From Elysia chlorotica (lineage: Eukaryota > Mollusca > Gastropoda > Plakobranchidae), in the NCBI GenBank assembly GCA_003991915.1, contig RQTK01000010.1, positions 722,493 to 786,492 on the forward strand: a DNA stretch of 64,000 nt. Reading direction: 5' to 3'. The translations under genes and the position numbers were made by a program. Numbering within the stretch: position 1 is the stretch's first letter; every line of letters begins with the position of its first letter. The notes under the pieces were generated by a model, which made no database searches, was not told the origin of the DNA, and saw nothing but the letters and a program-made list of their open reading frames with translations. Positions 11,975 through 24,059 of this stretch are shown here, piece by piece.

Positions 11975-12130
11975 GGTTCGGCTTGGTTTAACGTCCAACA
12001 GCAGCACTATATATTCTATATTGTGGACGAGCCCCAAGACGGACGTCTGACAATTGGATGTGCTGCCACACACGAGACAGGGTGGTCACAGTCATGGCAG
12101 GGAGGAAACCCCAAAAACACCGACACTTAA
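11975..12130 (-). mobile_element. SINE body copy, reversed
   Basis: Reading the minus strand: 'cctgtctcgtgtgtggcagc', 'caattgtcagacgtccg' and 'gtccacaatatagaat', ending in 'gctgctgttggacgttaaac'. The tRNA-like head is missing or unrecognisable. Confidence 0.7.
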
Positions 12131-12577
12131 TACAGGAACGATTACCTACACACAAGATAAACAATCATAAGTAGCCACTATTACTGTCGAAACCGAGTTT
12201 CACAGGACTACCTACATAAAAACATTACAGCTCACTATCTAGGAATACAATTACAAACTTGGCTAAAAATTCTTCACCTGGATTTTCAGACAGGGCTGCA
12301 TCTTATCATTATTGTTATACGTTTTATTTATAAAACCATTAATTTAGGCGCAAAAACAGGCATATACGTGTGTAAAAGAGAAAAAAAAGGTGGGGAGGAA
12401 TTGCAGCCTATTTAAACGACGCTACAGCTCCTGGTACATAATAATTTTATTTTCAGTCCAGCTCGAATATAGCAATTACAAACCAGCAAGTAAAGAACTA
12501 CAAAACGTCAATGATTCTGAGAAGGTAACAATAATAGCGTACCAGCATGCACAGACAGGTAATCAAAATAAAACTTG
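12131..12577. other. Unassigned sequence
   Basis: Nothing recognised. Confidence 0.4.
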
Positions 12578-13045
<468 letters not shown>

Positions 13046-13449
13046 ATTACTATTGCTTATGAATTACATGCATGAAATTTATTTTGATATAAGGATTGTG
13101 TACGGACCATCAAATGTGCCTTCTAAGGACAAATAACTCGTCAGGTGATGTGACTTAACTGTCATATCCCTCATATTTACAAAGGTGGGTTTGTGGGTTT
13201 TTTTTTTTACTTTTGTTTGTTTTGGTTGGATATTTTAGAACTGATATATAGATTTAGAAAGACGCACTGTTTAGGATACCCAGTCTTCAAAAATAAGTTT
13301 TCCCCTAAGTGAGGTAAACGGAGGGAATTTTACACCAAAATTACGTCAGAACTGTGAGTCGGTTTTATCGGAACGGAAAGTTAATTTTCAAAATATTATG
13401 ATATTGATAGTAAACAATAATCATCTTACCTTGGTTCGTTGTTTGTTGT

Positions 13450-13480
<31 letters not shown>

Positions 13481-14221
13481 ATTGCCGTTCTTGCTGCTGC
13501 TTTTATGATTGTTTTTGGGTTTTTTTAGATCTAGGTGAATTATTCCGTTATAACAGAAACAATAATTGTCTCCCTAGTGATAAAATTTATAATTATATGA
13601 GAAAGTTGAAGGCAGTGAGTCGATGTTAGTGTTGCAGTGTCTGTTAACGATTCAAGTTATGCTATCTTGGAAACTTCTTTTTTCTTTATATTAATAAAAT
13701 TTTTAACACCCCGCTCATTTAAAAAGAAAAGCATGTTTTGACAGTGCAATGCATAACTTTATAATTAATGTTCGTTTGAATCGTTTGGCTACAGACTTAC
13801 CCCATGGTTGTCTCGCCCCAGTTTTAATCCTGTTTCACGGTCTGGGGGTTGTGTCTCGTCCCCAGCAATAACTCGTAACCCCTAGTAAGGCACGTAGGTT
13901 TCTACGTTGTAATATGTACATGTGATCAGCAACCCTCCTTTCATTACGCTAGAATTAGTATAACGGTAGCACTGGAATAAGTAAGTCTAGACATGCATGA
14001 CTTGGGCATGGACCGAGAACCGATCCTATATCCTAGATATAAATATTATTATAACGATTCTCTGACTTTACTTTAATCCCTGCGGTAGAAGTGCATCAGG
14101 GACTAAGCAGGTGCCCGGACAGCGTGAATTCCGACCCGTACTGGTTCCCTGAGTCTGTGTGACTGCGTCTCATCTTGTGAAGAATATTGTCTAGAGTCGA
14201 GAGCGCGTATTTCCAGACCTG
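13046..14221. other. Unassigned sequence
   Basis: There is a (TTG)n run at 13437-13473 and no supported gene. Around 13840-14160 the base composition is balanced and non-repetitive. Confidence 0.4.
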
Positions 14222-14747
14222 CGCACCTTAAACCGGTGTAGCACGCCACCCTGACCAGCCCGCCAGGGCTACTCAGAGTTCGCCTGGCGGCCGCCAGCCA
14301 AACTCAGGAGTCTGTCTGGCGGCCGCCAAAAGCACTCTCGGGTATCTGTGGCGGCCGCCAGGAACACTCTATCTACGCGAAACCGACTCTGACTTTTTTG
14401 TTGAGCCAGAGAACTGAAAATGTATAACAGAACATCTTTTTTTAAAGTTGTGCATACATCTTAAGCTTTCACGGTTATAATTATGCATGGCAACTAAAAG
14501 AAACTCAATTTAGACGATCCGAATACGTGAAAAGCTAAACTCCGCCAAAACTTTGTTAACTTAGATCTAGCATTCAGTCACCCACGCCCCCGCTAGATCT
14601 ACAGAAAAATTAGAGTCTTTTTCGCGTAGGTAGAGTGTTTCTGGCGACCGCCACAGATACTCTCTGAGTCTGACTGGCGGCCGCGAGATGGACTCTGAGT
14701 ATCGTTAGTCGATGAGTCCGTGTGGCGTGCTACACCGGCGCACCTTA
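14222..14747. mobile_element. Foldback MITE, MULE-like, with 9-bp flanking direct repeats
   Basis: Left arm (14233 to about 14395) and right arm (about 14608-14738) are imperfect inverted repeats: the outer ends are ccggtgtagcacgccac and its reverse complement, and inner matches include 'cactctatctacgcgaaa' against 'ttcgcgtaggtagagtg'. The 9-mer cgcacctta stands directly outside both ends (14222-14230, 14739-14747). Long terminal inverted repeats with 9-11 bp target duplications are the hallmark of Mutator-like elements. There is no coding region, so it would be non-autonomous. The arms carry repeated GGCGGCCGCC palindromes. Confidence 0.75.
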
Positions 14748-15106
14748 CACCGGATCAGTTGTTCCTGTTTACTTCATACATCCGGGAAAGAGCGACCTTA
14801 GGCTAGGAAGATAAGGGCATGGGGACAATGAAGAGAGCTTTGTGAAGCACAGAATACTCGATGGGGAGTCTAAGTACTCAGCGTTAGAGGATCAGGACTG
14901 TAGGGGCCTAATCCTGTGAGATTACCGTCACCCCCAGTCGGTATTGATACTATAAACCTCTCGTGGGGGGGGGGGGGGTTCACCCTGTAAGAGGATTTTT
15001 TTTAAATTGCATATAGTTATGACTATAGTTATGTTTATACATAAATATCTATCTTTCTAGCTATCAAGCTACTTACCAATCTGACTATTTATATTTTTTA
15101 ATTTAA
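14748..15106. other. Unassigned sequence with a G14 run
   Basis: A homopolymeric G run lies at 14965-14978. No gene is seen. Confidence 0.4.
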
Positions 15107-15146
15107 CTATCTTTTTATCTATCATTCTATCTATCTATTTATCTAT

Positions 15147-15210
<64 letters not shown>

Positions 15211-15262
15211 TTATCTATCTATCTATCTAACCTTCTATCTATCTATTTATTTACCTATTTAC

Positions 15263-15298
<36 letters not shown>

Positions 15299-15299
15299 A
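15107..15299. repeat. (TATC)n microsatellite
   Basis: Long CTAT tetranucleotide tract with TTTATC interruptions. Confidence 0.97.
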
Positions 15300-15399
15300 T
15301 TTTGTCTGTTCAGCAAGACTTGTCACAAGGATTGTAAATAACACCATTGACATTGTCTCTGTGTGTGCATTATTCTATTTTTCTAGAATCCCTATATAT

Positions 15400-15560
15400 C
15401 GATTGATTTGTTTAAGAGGAGGAAAAGGGTAGAAAAAAGAATAAGGGGAAAGAGAGGAATAAAATGAAGTAGCACAAAAGCTATTTGCAAGAAGAGGAGA
15501 AAATAAAAAAGGAGGAGAGGAGGAAGAGCAGGAGCAGGAGGAAGGAAAGATGAGCATGAG
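15400..15560. repeat. Purine-rich tract
   Basis: The plus strand is almost only A and G (aggaggagaggaggaagagc at the core). The 60-codon minus frame over it is low complexity. Confidence 0.7.
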
Positions 15561-15714
15561 GAACAGTTAGGGGTGGAGAATTCCGATAATAAACTGTCAA
15601 ATTTTTACTACTATATTCAAGATAGATCAGCATTGGTTTTCATTTATATCTACAAGACAAACAGTAGCCTAAACCATTCTCAATTGTTATGGTCCATCAA
15701 AACCACAGGAACAA

Positions 15715-16045
15715 GAAGTTTTTCTAGATAAACTCTATGAAAGAGCAGCAAGTGGCTGAAGAAGAATAATTTATTATTGGGTGACAATTTACTAAGCCTG
15801 TTGAAAATTAATGATCTTGAGGATTGCGAAGTTTTTCTAGATAAACTCTATGAAAGAGCAGCAAGTGGCTGAAGAAGAAGAATTTATTATTGGGTGACAA
15901 TTTACTAAGCCTTTTCAAAATGACCTTGAGGATCGCGAAGTTTTTCTAGATCTACTCAATCAAAGTACAAGTGGCTGATGAAAAATAATTTATCGTTTGT
16001 CAATAATTTACGAAGCCTGTTTAAAATGACTCGAGTATTCCTAGT
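15715..16045. repeat. About 110-bp tandem repeat, three copies
   Basis: Units start with gaagtttttctaga at 15715, 15828 and 15937. The first two are nearly identical; the third is more diverged but keeps 'caagtggctga', 'aataatttat' and 'aatttacgaagcctgtt'. Confidence 0.92.
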
Positions 16046-16252
16046 ATTAACAATCCACTGTAATGCATGGCTGGAGAGGTGTAGAGTTACGTAATTAAAT
16101 TAACGTGTTTTGTTCAGAAAGATCATTTTCGTGATTGCTGGAGGGAAGAAACGTTAGATACAAAATAATATTTCATATGGAGCAACGAAAACTTCTTTGT
16201 TCGACGGTTATATTTGTTCATGTTGTGATATAAGAAGTAGCAATCATGTTTT

Positions 16253-16281
16253 GACTTGACTTGACTTGACTTGACTTGACT
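16253..16281. repeat. (TTGAC)n pentanucleotide
   Basis: Five to six copies of ttgac. Confidence 0.95.
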
Positions 16282-16950
16282 TTTCCGCGATGTAGACCTT
16301 TTGGTCTGTTCGCGGTTCCTATTTAAATGCTGAGTTTAATTGCATGCGTGGCCGGCGTTTCTATGTGTACTAGTTTACATTTGGCATTCTGGTTCGTACA
16401 TGCTACTTTTGCTAGTTTTGCATTGCTCTTCTACAGATCCCTCGGGCGGTGTTTCTAAACTTGGAGAAAATACTGTCCCAATAGCCCAACCTAGATTTTA
16501 CATGGAAGTATTCGTGTTACAGCGTTATTAATACTTTTATATCCCGTTTTTTTTGTTTTATTTTTGTGGAATTGGACTATGGAGATATAGACTGTAGAAC
16601 AAAGTGAGAGTCTTAAAAGTATAATAGAACTATTAAGTATGCACTTTCATAATCGTAGGCATATGCAGAAATAAATGCCTAGAAATCATGATCTTGTCTA
16701 AAATACATAAATTAGAAGCAGATGAATTAGCACAAAAGTCAATAAAAAAACAGAACACGGGAAAAATTAACGTTCCAGAAAATAATCGCGGCAGGAAAGC
16801 CGTGTTAGATCACGTATTTAAAAAAGTAGGGCCTATAATTATGTTATCGTATTTCTCATAGCAGGATATTTGACTGTACATCCTTCGAATGGAATCCTAG
16901 CTGTTTATGATGTTAATGATTGCTTGTGGCTTTTGAATATAATATTGTAT
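16282..16950. other. Unassigned AT-rich sequence
   Basis: A 63-codon plus frame (16340-16531) has no recognisable feature. Nothing else is seen. Confidence 0.4.
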
Positions 16951-16959
16951 TGTGTCAAC

Positions 16960-17074
16960 ATTATATGGTTATTCTTCTTCAGTGATAATGGAAATTGTTA
17001 CGCGCACTGAGCATGATTGTTCATGGAAGTGCGCTATATAAATGCAATATATTATTATTGTTGTTGTTGTTGTT

Positions 17075-17134
<60 letters not shown>

Positions 17135-17168
17135 ATTATTATTATTTATTATTATTATTATTATTTTT
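16960..17168 (+). mobile_element. LINE-type 3' tail running into (TTG)n(TTA)n
   Basis: 'gtgcgctatataaatgcaat' at 17029-17048 followed by TTATTATTG repeats is the classic 3' end of CR1/L2-like or related non-LTR elements in marine invertebrates and fish. The coding part is absent (5' truncated). Confidence 0.6.
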
Positions 17169-17694
17169 ATTCAAAGCAGACCACTTATCAACTGGACTAT
17201 GTGGCAAGTCTTCATTCATAATATTGGTTGTTTGTTGTTTTTTTGGCTTTGTTTTGTTGGGTTTCTTTGTGTGTTTTTTTCAGAATGAATAAAATATATT
17301 TATTCACATCTCCAAAAACTCGCTGACTTCTATCTAGTTCGAGGGCTTTACATTATTTTTGTAATTGTTTTTGTCGCCTAAGTTTCCTAGGCTCAACCTA
17401 CACAAAACCACCAGAACAAGTCAACTACGACTTTGGGCGCATAAACTGAGCAAGCTAATGAAACAGAATAGCAAATATTGTATGGGAAGATGTGTGGTAC
17501 TGGAGGCAGAGGAAGGCAGCACACAAAAACCAAAATAAAAGACAGTCTGAAAAATGACACCATGAGGAAAGTATCCTCTATGAATTAACTTATCAAGAGA
17601 ACTGATCAATGAGAGCTATGGAATGTCGTAATCACCGATGTCTGCAACAGACATGTCACTTGAACATAAACAGATTTCCTAAAAATTCCATATA
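17169..17694. other. Unassigned sequence
   Basis: Nothing recognised. Confidence 0.4.
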
Positions 17695-17785
17695 GAGTCG
17701 TGGCACTTGCTGAGATTTGAACCTTGAACGTTCTGTTTATGAGTCCTCGGCTCTAACCTACTGAGATATTGGCGCTGCGGAACCA
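17695..17785 (-). mobile_element. Possible tRNA-like SINE head
   Basis: The minus strand reads 'atctcagtaggttagagccg' (A-box-like) and then 'aacgttcaaggttcaaatctc' (B-box-like). No SINE body was recognised beside it. Confidence 0.4.
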
Positions 17786-19375
17786 GTCCATTATAAAAAA
17801 AAACTTCAATATAAACTCACATATTTGTTTTTCACAAGACACTGAAATGAAAGAAAACAAAACAACCAATGTAATAAAAAATCTTTTTGAATATTAAGGG
17901 AAATGTTTACATAATTTGTTTTTTATCTATTTCTATTTCTAACATATTTTAGCAAGCTAGGTAGGAATAATAATATATAAAGAGGGTATTTTCCCAGCCT
18001 AGTAGCGTGGAAGTCGAAAAAAAAATGCTACTGTTGTAATTGTATACGCACCATTTAATGCAATAATTGAGAAATCCGCAAATTATGCAACATTGTATAC
18101 GATTCAATTTAGCAGAGCTACGTGGTGCATTAAGAAGGTGTTCAGTGATAAAACTTCACTTTAACTCTTCTTCATTAAAAATAGCATTATTTTTGTGATC
18201 ACTCTAGCAATTCGAAACTTTCTGTTCCCCTTAGTATTGTCCTGAAACCGTTTCACCTAATTATCCTTGCAAATTATTATTTTTTTTCATTATCTCCGAA
18301 AATTCTTTGTTTTGCCAAGAAAGGGTAACTTGCTATTGCCATTAATTTTGTCAATTTAAAGTCCGCCAACTGGAAATGAAAGTGGCCTAAGTTTATTTAC
18401 ATTATTTTCTTAAATCCATTCAAAGAGAGTCGATATCCATAGGAGTTTTTTTTTCTGGTTAAACAGGGTTAAGGCGCTGTCGGGATTTTAAATAATCTAG
18501 ATCTGTCAACAAGAATAGGGGTTTAAAAAACAAACAAACCCAAAGTCTGTCCACATCGGCTTTTATTGAAATTGTAATGTAGTGGATCTAAAAACTAACA
18601 GAAGACGTGGGTAATTTACCTTCTCTTTAGAATGTGGGATAGCATTAATTTTTTTAATTTTCAAAACATGGGAAAAAAAAAGTAAAGATTTGAAAATGGT
18701 CCACATAGGATTCAACAAATTGGAGCAAAATGCATTGGATGTTAGAAAGCACAATAAATGAATTGTGTTAGTGACATGTTTTATAGGTTTGAGAAGAGTA
18801 AAAGAATAACAAAGAGGTCTTTCAGGTACAATCTTTGTTTTCTTTGTAAATAATGCCCTCTGATCATTTATCATCCATTGGTAAATAAAAATAAGCAACC
18901 TGGGTTTCAGAACAGTGTCACTTGATCGTTCTGTTTTAAACTCACATTATTTTGATCTTTTGAGCGTCGTCAATTCCATAATCCCCACGTCTTTCGTGAA
19001 TTGCCGTCTGGAAGCTTAGACCAGGAGGAATGTCTTTGTCATACCATCCATTCATCCTCGTGTGTCTTACCTTCTCCCCCGTGCTCCTATTTTTGCTAAC
19101 ATACTTTTCTAAACTATCGTGTATCTTAAAGTGCCCAAAGTATTTTAGTTTCCTCTTTTTTTCAGTTGTTTTTTTTTTTTGAGTCTGTCATCGTCCGCTG
19201 TTGTGCTACCCATAGTTTTTCTTAGAATTTTGTTCTGCAGTAGTTTAATTCAAAACAACACAGTATCTTTTCATCTGATTTTGTAATGGTCCAGTGTTCA
19301 GATTCATAATTATAGCAATAGGAAATAATGCAAGATCTTATGACTTTCAATTTCGTTTGTTTCATTTAGATTACA
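17786..19375. other. Unassigned AT-rich sequence
   Basis: A 111-codon minus frame (18563-18898) has low complexity and no domain. No gene is supported. Confidence 0.4.
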
Positions 19376-19440
19376 ACATAAGATGAACTTTATTGATCCG
19401 CAAGGGGAGTTTGTTCTGGATTACCAGTACATTGAGCAAT
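19376..19440 (-). mobile_element. LINE 3' tail motif, reversed
   Basis: The minus strand contains 'ccttgcggatcaataaagtt' followed by 'catcttatgttg'. This resembles the GGATCAATAAAGTTxATCTT tails of L2/Rex1-type LINEs. Confidence 0.4.
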
Positions 19441-19487
19441 CAGTGCAATATTACATGTTATGAGCATTTAACATAACGAGGAAAGCT

Positions 19488-19607
19488 CTCTTACTCTCTA
19501 TCTCTCTCTCTCTCCCTCCCTCCCTCTCTTCTTTTTCTCTCTCGCTCTGGCTCTCTCTCTCTCCCTCTCTCTCTTTCTTTCTCTCTGTCTCTCTGTCTCT
19601 CTCTCAC

Positions 19608-19649
<42 letters not shown>

Positions 19650-19696
19650 TTCTCTCTCTACCTCCCTCCCTCTCTTCTTTTTCTCTCTCGCTCTGG

Positions 19697-19730
<34 letters not shown>

Positions 19731-19785
19731 TCTATTCTCTCTATCCCCTCTATCTCTCTCGCTCTCTCGATTTCTCGCTCATAAC
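19488..19785. repeat. (TC)-rich tract with an internal duplication
   Basis: Imperfect CT repeat. The words 'ctccctccctctcttctttt' and 'ctctctcgctctggctctct' occur twice (near 19513 and 19663), so the tract grew partly by segmental duplication of about 150 bp. Confidence 0.9.
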
Positions 19786-19994
19786 ATCACTAGCATAGTT
19801 GAACGAACAAATTCCAGTTTGTTAACTACGATCAACGGCATCGATCCCAGTCCAATCAAAAAATTCATAACCACAAAAAAACAGTTATACTAGTCTCTGA
19901 GTCTGACAATAGTGACGGTGAAATACGGCCGACTGTTTCCTGATACTTCAGTGGGCCACTTCCTGTTAGAGCGTCGCTATTGGATACGCAGGGC

Positions 19995-20325
19995 AACAAT
20001 CCGGAAGCAGCCCTCGGACTTGCGGGACGATAAACAGCATAAGATTATTTTGGCTGGAAAACTCTGGTAGTGGACAAATCATCATTCGATCATCCATCAC
20101 GGGTACAGAGCGGTGTTGGCAGTGGGCCTGGACAATACATTGTAGTGACCACTGGACAATACATTGTAGTGACCACAAGGCAGGCGATGGTCAAGGGGGA
20201 CGGTTGGCATCACACAGACAGAACATCGTTTGGGAAGACGCCTTCATTGTCTCACTTTCATTACTCTTTTTGATTCATTGCTCATCTATGTCTTTCACCT
20301 CTATCTTTCTCTCTCTTTTTCTGAT
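19995..20325 (+). repeat. Left arm of a large inverted repeat
   Basis: The sequence from aacaatccggaagcagccct to ctctctttttctgat is the reverse complement of 20420-20725. The arm carries an extra tandem copy of a 24-mer (20129-20152 repeated at 20153-20176) and one extra base near 20260, so the arms are not identical. Confidence 0.95.
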
Positions 20326-20356
20326 TCTATTTCCCTTTCTCTCTCTCTTTCTCTCT

Positions 20357-20401
<45 letters not shown>

Positions 20402-20419
20402 GTATGACTAGTGAGAGAG
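20326..20419. repeat. Loop of the inverted repeat, (TC)n(GA)n
   Basis: A CT-rich half is joined to a GA-rich half, so the loop itself is self-complementary and the structure is nearly a continuous palindrome. Confidence 0.9.
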
Positions 20420-20719
20420 ATCAGAAAAAGAGAGAGAAAGATAGAGGTGAAAGACATAGATGAGCAATGAATCAAAAAGAGTAATAAAGTGAGACAATGA
20501 AGGCGTCTTCCCAAACGATGTTCTGTCTGTGTGATGCCAACCGTCCCCCTTGACCATCGCCTGCCTTGTGGTCACTACAATGTATTGTCCAGGCCCACTG
20601 CCAACACCGCTCTGTACCCGTGATGGATGATCGAATGATGATTTGTCCACTACCAGAGTTTTCCAGCCAAAATAATCTTATGCTGTTTATCGTCCCGCAA
20701 GTCCGAGGGCTGCTTCCGG

Positions 20720-20725
<6 letters not shown>
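20420..20725 (-). repeat. Right arm of the large inverted repeat
   Basis: Reverse complement of 19995-20325, ending in ggctgcttccggattgtt and directly followed by a (TC)n run to 20772. Confidence 0.95.
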
Positions 20726-20772
<47 letters not shown>

Positions 20773-20775
<3 letters not shown>

Positions 20776-21434
20776 TTGAAGTCCAAGTTTCCTTAGCTAT
20801 CACCTTTCTAAAGATCCCCTTACCCATTGTATGTCTCCGCTGTTACTTTTTTGTTCTTTGTTTGCCAACCCCCATACCTCCAATATCATGCGCACCAGAG
20901 TTCTGTGCGGTATCAAGTTCCATGAAAAACATTTGATCGGTCACAATCTTGGACAACTCTAGCCTGCTGATCTTGGTGTTTTTTTAATTTGAGCTAAGCC
21001 TGGTTCCGATTTTTTAATAAATGGATATTGTGTCTTTAGGTCGATGCATTCTTAATAAGAAATTTTACAGAAACAGTTGTTGTTGTTTTTTTAGATGAAA
21101 AAGATACCGTCTAAAGAGCCAATCTTTTGAGCCTAGCCAGGTAAAAATTTACCAAATTTAACATTTTTCAACATTATCATTAAACTCTTTCTTTTTATTT
21201 TTTTTATTTTTTATTTATTTATTTATTTATTTATTTATTTTTGTTTTGCATTTTTGCTAATTTTTTTTTCATATTTGTTTGTGATCAATTGTGCCTAGTA
21301 GCAAAAACGCGTCTGAAAACAATTTCACTTACTTCCAAACAAAGGCAGAGTTGGGCTGCACCGATTCCTGTCAAAGTCAATCCCACTACACGCGTATTCG
21401 ACACCGACTCAAATAGCAGGAAACGAAATCGGAT
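20773..21434. other. Unassigned AT-rich sequence
   Basis: Contains a (TTTA)n run at about 21210-21240. No gene is supported. Confidence 0.4.
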
Positions 21435-21530
21435 ATATAATCGAAAAACTTAGCCTGGACGTGTCATGGAACCAGGGACCTCCCAAATAAATCCCAGCGC
21501 GCTACGAATTAAGCTAGCCCACACACACTC
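21435..21530 (-). mobile_element. tRNA-like SINE head, reversed
   Basis: The minus strand shows 'gggctagcttaattcgtagc' (A-box region) and 'gaggtccctggttccatgac' (B-box region) with tRNA-like spacing. Confidence 0.5.
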
Positions 21531-21559
21531 ACACATACACATATACATAATTATATACA

Positions 21560-21975
21560 AGCAAGAGGTTCCGTCGTGACCTGGCCAGAAGAACTGGCCC
21601 GCGAACATTGTGAGCGCCCACGCCCATATCTCCGCAGCTTGTGTCAGGCTGTGGTCACCGTTGGACTCTCGAAGCCCCAGGGTCTGGAAATGACTTCAAT
21701 GGTCACCGACACGATCGGCCAACACCCACCGTTCCTCTTCCCAACCAACCCCCTCCACACCCACACCAACACTGCGGCTGCGCGGTCCCCGTGACGGGTT
21801 TGACACTTCCGGCCCGTGTTTCTGATGAGGGTGGCGGCTACGCTCCACAGACCAGCAGCAGTTGTTGCGGAAGTGTGGAGGCGTGGGGGTGTGGAGCTGT
21901 GGAGCTGTGGAGTTGTGGAGTTGTTGGTGTTAGGAGATGTGGGGCGAAGCTGTCAGCCTGCATGTGTTGAGGGTG
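21560..21975. other. GC-rich non-repetitive island
   Basis: The composition is distinctly GC-richer than the flanks. Open frames of 72 and 109 codons lack any domain, and the second ends in short GTGGAGCTGTGGAG-type repeats (21891-21930). It could be a regulatory island or a chance composition change; I do not call a gene. Confidence 0.35.
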
Positions 21976-22194
21976 AGCAAAGATCCGCATAGAACGCGTG
22001 ACAAAACCCGATTTTGATCAGAGACGGAAACTGTGTTGGCCAATGTTTGGACATGGATGGATGGTTGGCTGGGAGGTCACAGTTATGAATGCATAGATTG
22101 TTAGATAAAGCGTGTCCACTACAGATTTTAACTCGCACTCCAGCTGGCAGATCAGAACTGGCGTCATTCCGACCTATGGACATATAGGATGATG

Positions 22195-22410
22195 GTCAAG
22201 AGTTCGAAGGACCGCCTAACCTCCAGCCTTGGCGGTTGCGTTCCTTACTGGTTGGGTCGGTGTCAGTATAATGTGACCAGCTGAGACAGGAGTCTTGGCA
22301 TCCCCGCCCTGTCTCGTGTGTGGCAGCATATAAAATTGTCAGATGTCAGTCTTGGGTTCCGTCCACAATATATAGTCTATAGAGTGCTGATGTTGGACGT
22401 TAACTACAAT
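22195..22410 (+). mobile_element. SINE copy, well preserved body
   Basis: The head is degenerate. The body reads 'gggtcggtgtcagtataatg', 'gacaggagtcttggcatccc', 'ctcgtgtgtggcagcatata', 'ttgtcagatgtcagtcttgg', 'gtccacaatatatagtctat' and 'gtgctgatgttggacgttaa'. It is the best reference copy for the body in this window. Confidence 0.75.
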
Positions 22411-23250
22411 TACCTAACCTCCAGTAATGCACCTTCCCATATACTGTAAAACTGAGCAGACATGTCGGAAGATAGTTCATGGTTTAGGGTCAACCATCGA
22501 CTTTTATGGCACCAATACTGTAACCTAAATTTTGGGGGTCTATGTGGGCTGCCATTTATAAAGATCCTGCTTTAAAATCTCAATAGCATAAGAAACAGAA
22601 GTGTTTGCTTTGAAAACTAAACTATCAAAAATACCCACACCAAAAGAAACAGATATCAAATTTAAAAGAGTAAAAATTAGTTCCATACAAAATGTTACAG
22701 AAATGAGACAATGAGAGGGAAACAGGTACAAGAAAGTTAGTTATGAAAAGATACTTCAAACATGTTGAGGTACTTTAAACGCTTGGCGGTTCTCACTTAG
22801 GTGAGTTGATTCTGCGTGGGAAATGTTGCCTGATTCCCACGCAATCATAATAAGAAATATATCTGGATCTCAGTGTACCACGGAATTACGGTATCGCTAC
22901 CAATTGCCCTTATTTTTTTTTTTAATTAAGAGTAAAAAATTGAACATTTAAGCTCTGAAAGAGTTGTTAAATTAACGATTACTATAAACACTTATACAAC
23001 CAACTGTCCACAATATTGCCTATAGAGTGCTCACGTTGAACGTTGAAGCCAACTCAGCTCACCTATACACCACACTACTTATAAGTTTATGTCGATGGGG
23101 TCAAAATTAGGATCAGGATAAAAAAATCTGAAGATCCATGTATCCATCGCAAATAACATTGAGAAAGCATACTTGGGGGTTTTGGATTAGGATCTATACA
23201 CGTGAAAATAACTTAGCAGTGTTCAATGCAAGTGGCACTAAAATCTCACT
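22411..23250. other. Unassigned sequence with a SINE 3' scrap
   Basis: 'ctgtccacaatattgcctat' and 'gtgctcacgttgaacgttga' at 22998-23060 are the tail of another SINE copy, plus strand. Nothing else was recognised. Confidence 0.5.
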
Positions 23251-23369
23251 CACTTACTCTCTCTCTCCCTCTCCCACTCTCCCTCTCTCTCACTCTCCCT
23301 CTCTGTCCCTATCCCTCTCTATCTATCTATCTTTCAGTTTAAATTTCAATGTTCTCTTAGTTCTCAATG

Positions 23370-23458
<89 letters not shown>

Positions 23459-23472
23459 ATATCTATCTATCG
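23251..23472. repeat. (TC)n and (TATC)n microsatellites
   Basis: CT-rich 23255-23325, then a long TATC tract 23370-23472. Confidence 0.97.
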
Positions 23473-23878
23473 ATTTCTTATTCATGTCTAACAAGACATA
23501 ATATAGAATAACGACTCTCTATTCGAAGAAATAAAACCAACAAAACTATTAAAATACTAGCTGGGATGCCCGGCTTCGCTCATGTTTTGGGACACTGTAC
23601 GGATATAAAATGTTTTTTAAAGGTTAGGCCTGTACTTCTTACTAATAGAGATAAAGCTTGGATTTTGGGACACTGTGCGTAACTATGCTGAATGGAAAGA
23701 ATAAAACAAAATTATGTGTAGATCTATGAGTAGTAGAAGTCTAGATCTAGTTATTTGATTTAGCTTTTAGATCCATGTTTATCATATTTTCGATTATAGT
23801 CGAGGTAGATCCAGATAGAATTTAAACTGCGCTCAAATGTTTTTAAACCCCGAAAGATCCCCATTCCATAGGTCTGGA

Positions 23879-24012
23879 ATTCAGTATTGTAACCCGAGCA
23901 GAGCCCACACGTGAACATGTCGAACGGAAAGAAAAAAAGATATATAAATCAGTATTAATAACCCGAGCAGAGCCCGCACGTAAACATGTCGAACGGAAAG
24001 AAAAAAATTATA
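23879..24012. repeat. Tandem duplicate, about 68-bp unit
   Basis: 'aacccgagcagagcccacac' and 'aacatgtcgaacggaaagaa' occur in two consecutive copies. Just upstream, 'gggatgcccggcttcgctca' (about 23565) resembles a widespread dispersed-repeat motif. Confidence 0.85.
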
Positions 24013-24059
24013 TAGATCTATAAGTGGTCGTGTTGACATTAAATGGGTTTAAGAAAAAA

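Noticed and set aside
21576..21970. Protein gene in the GC-rich island
   Set aside because: Two overlapping frames are open with no domain, and the end runs into short GTGGAGCT repeats.
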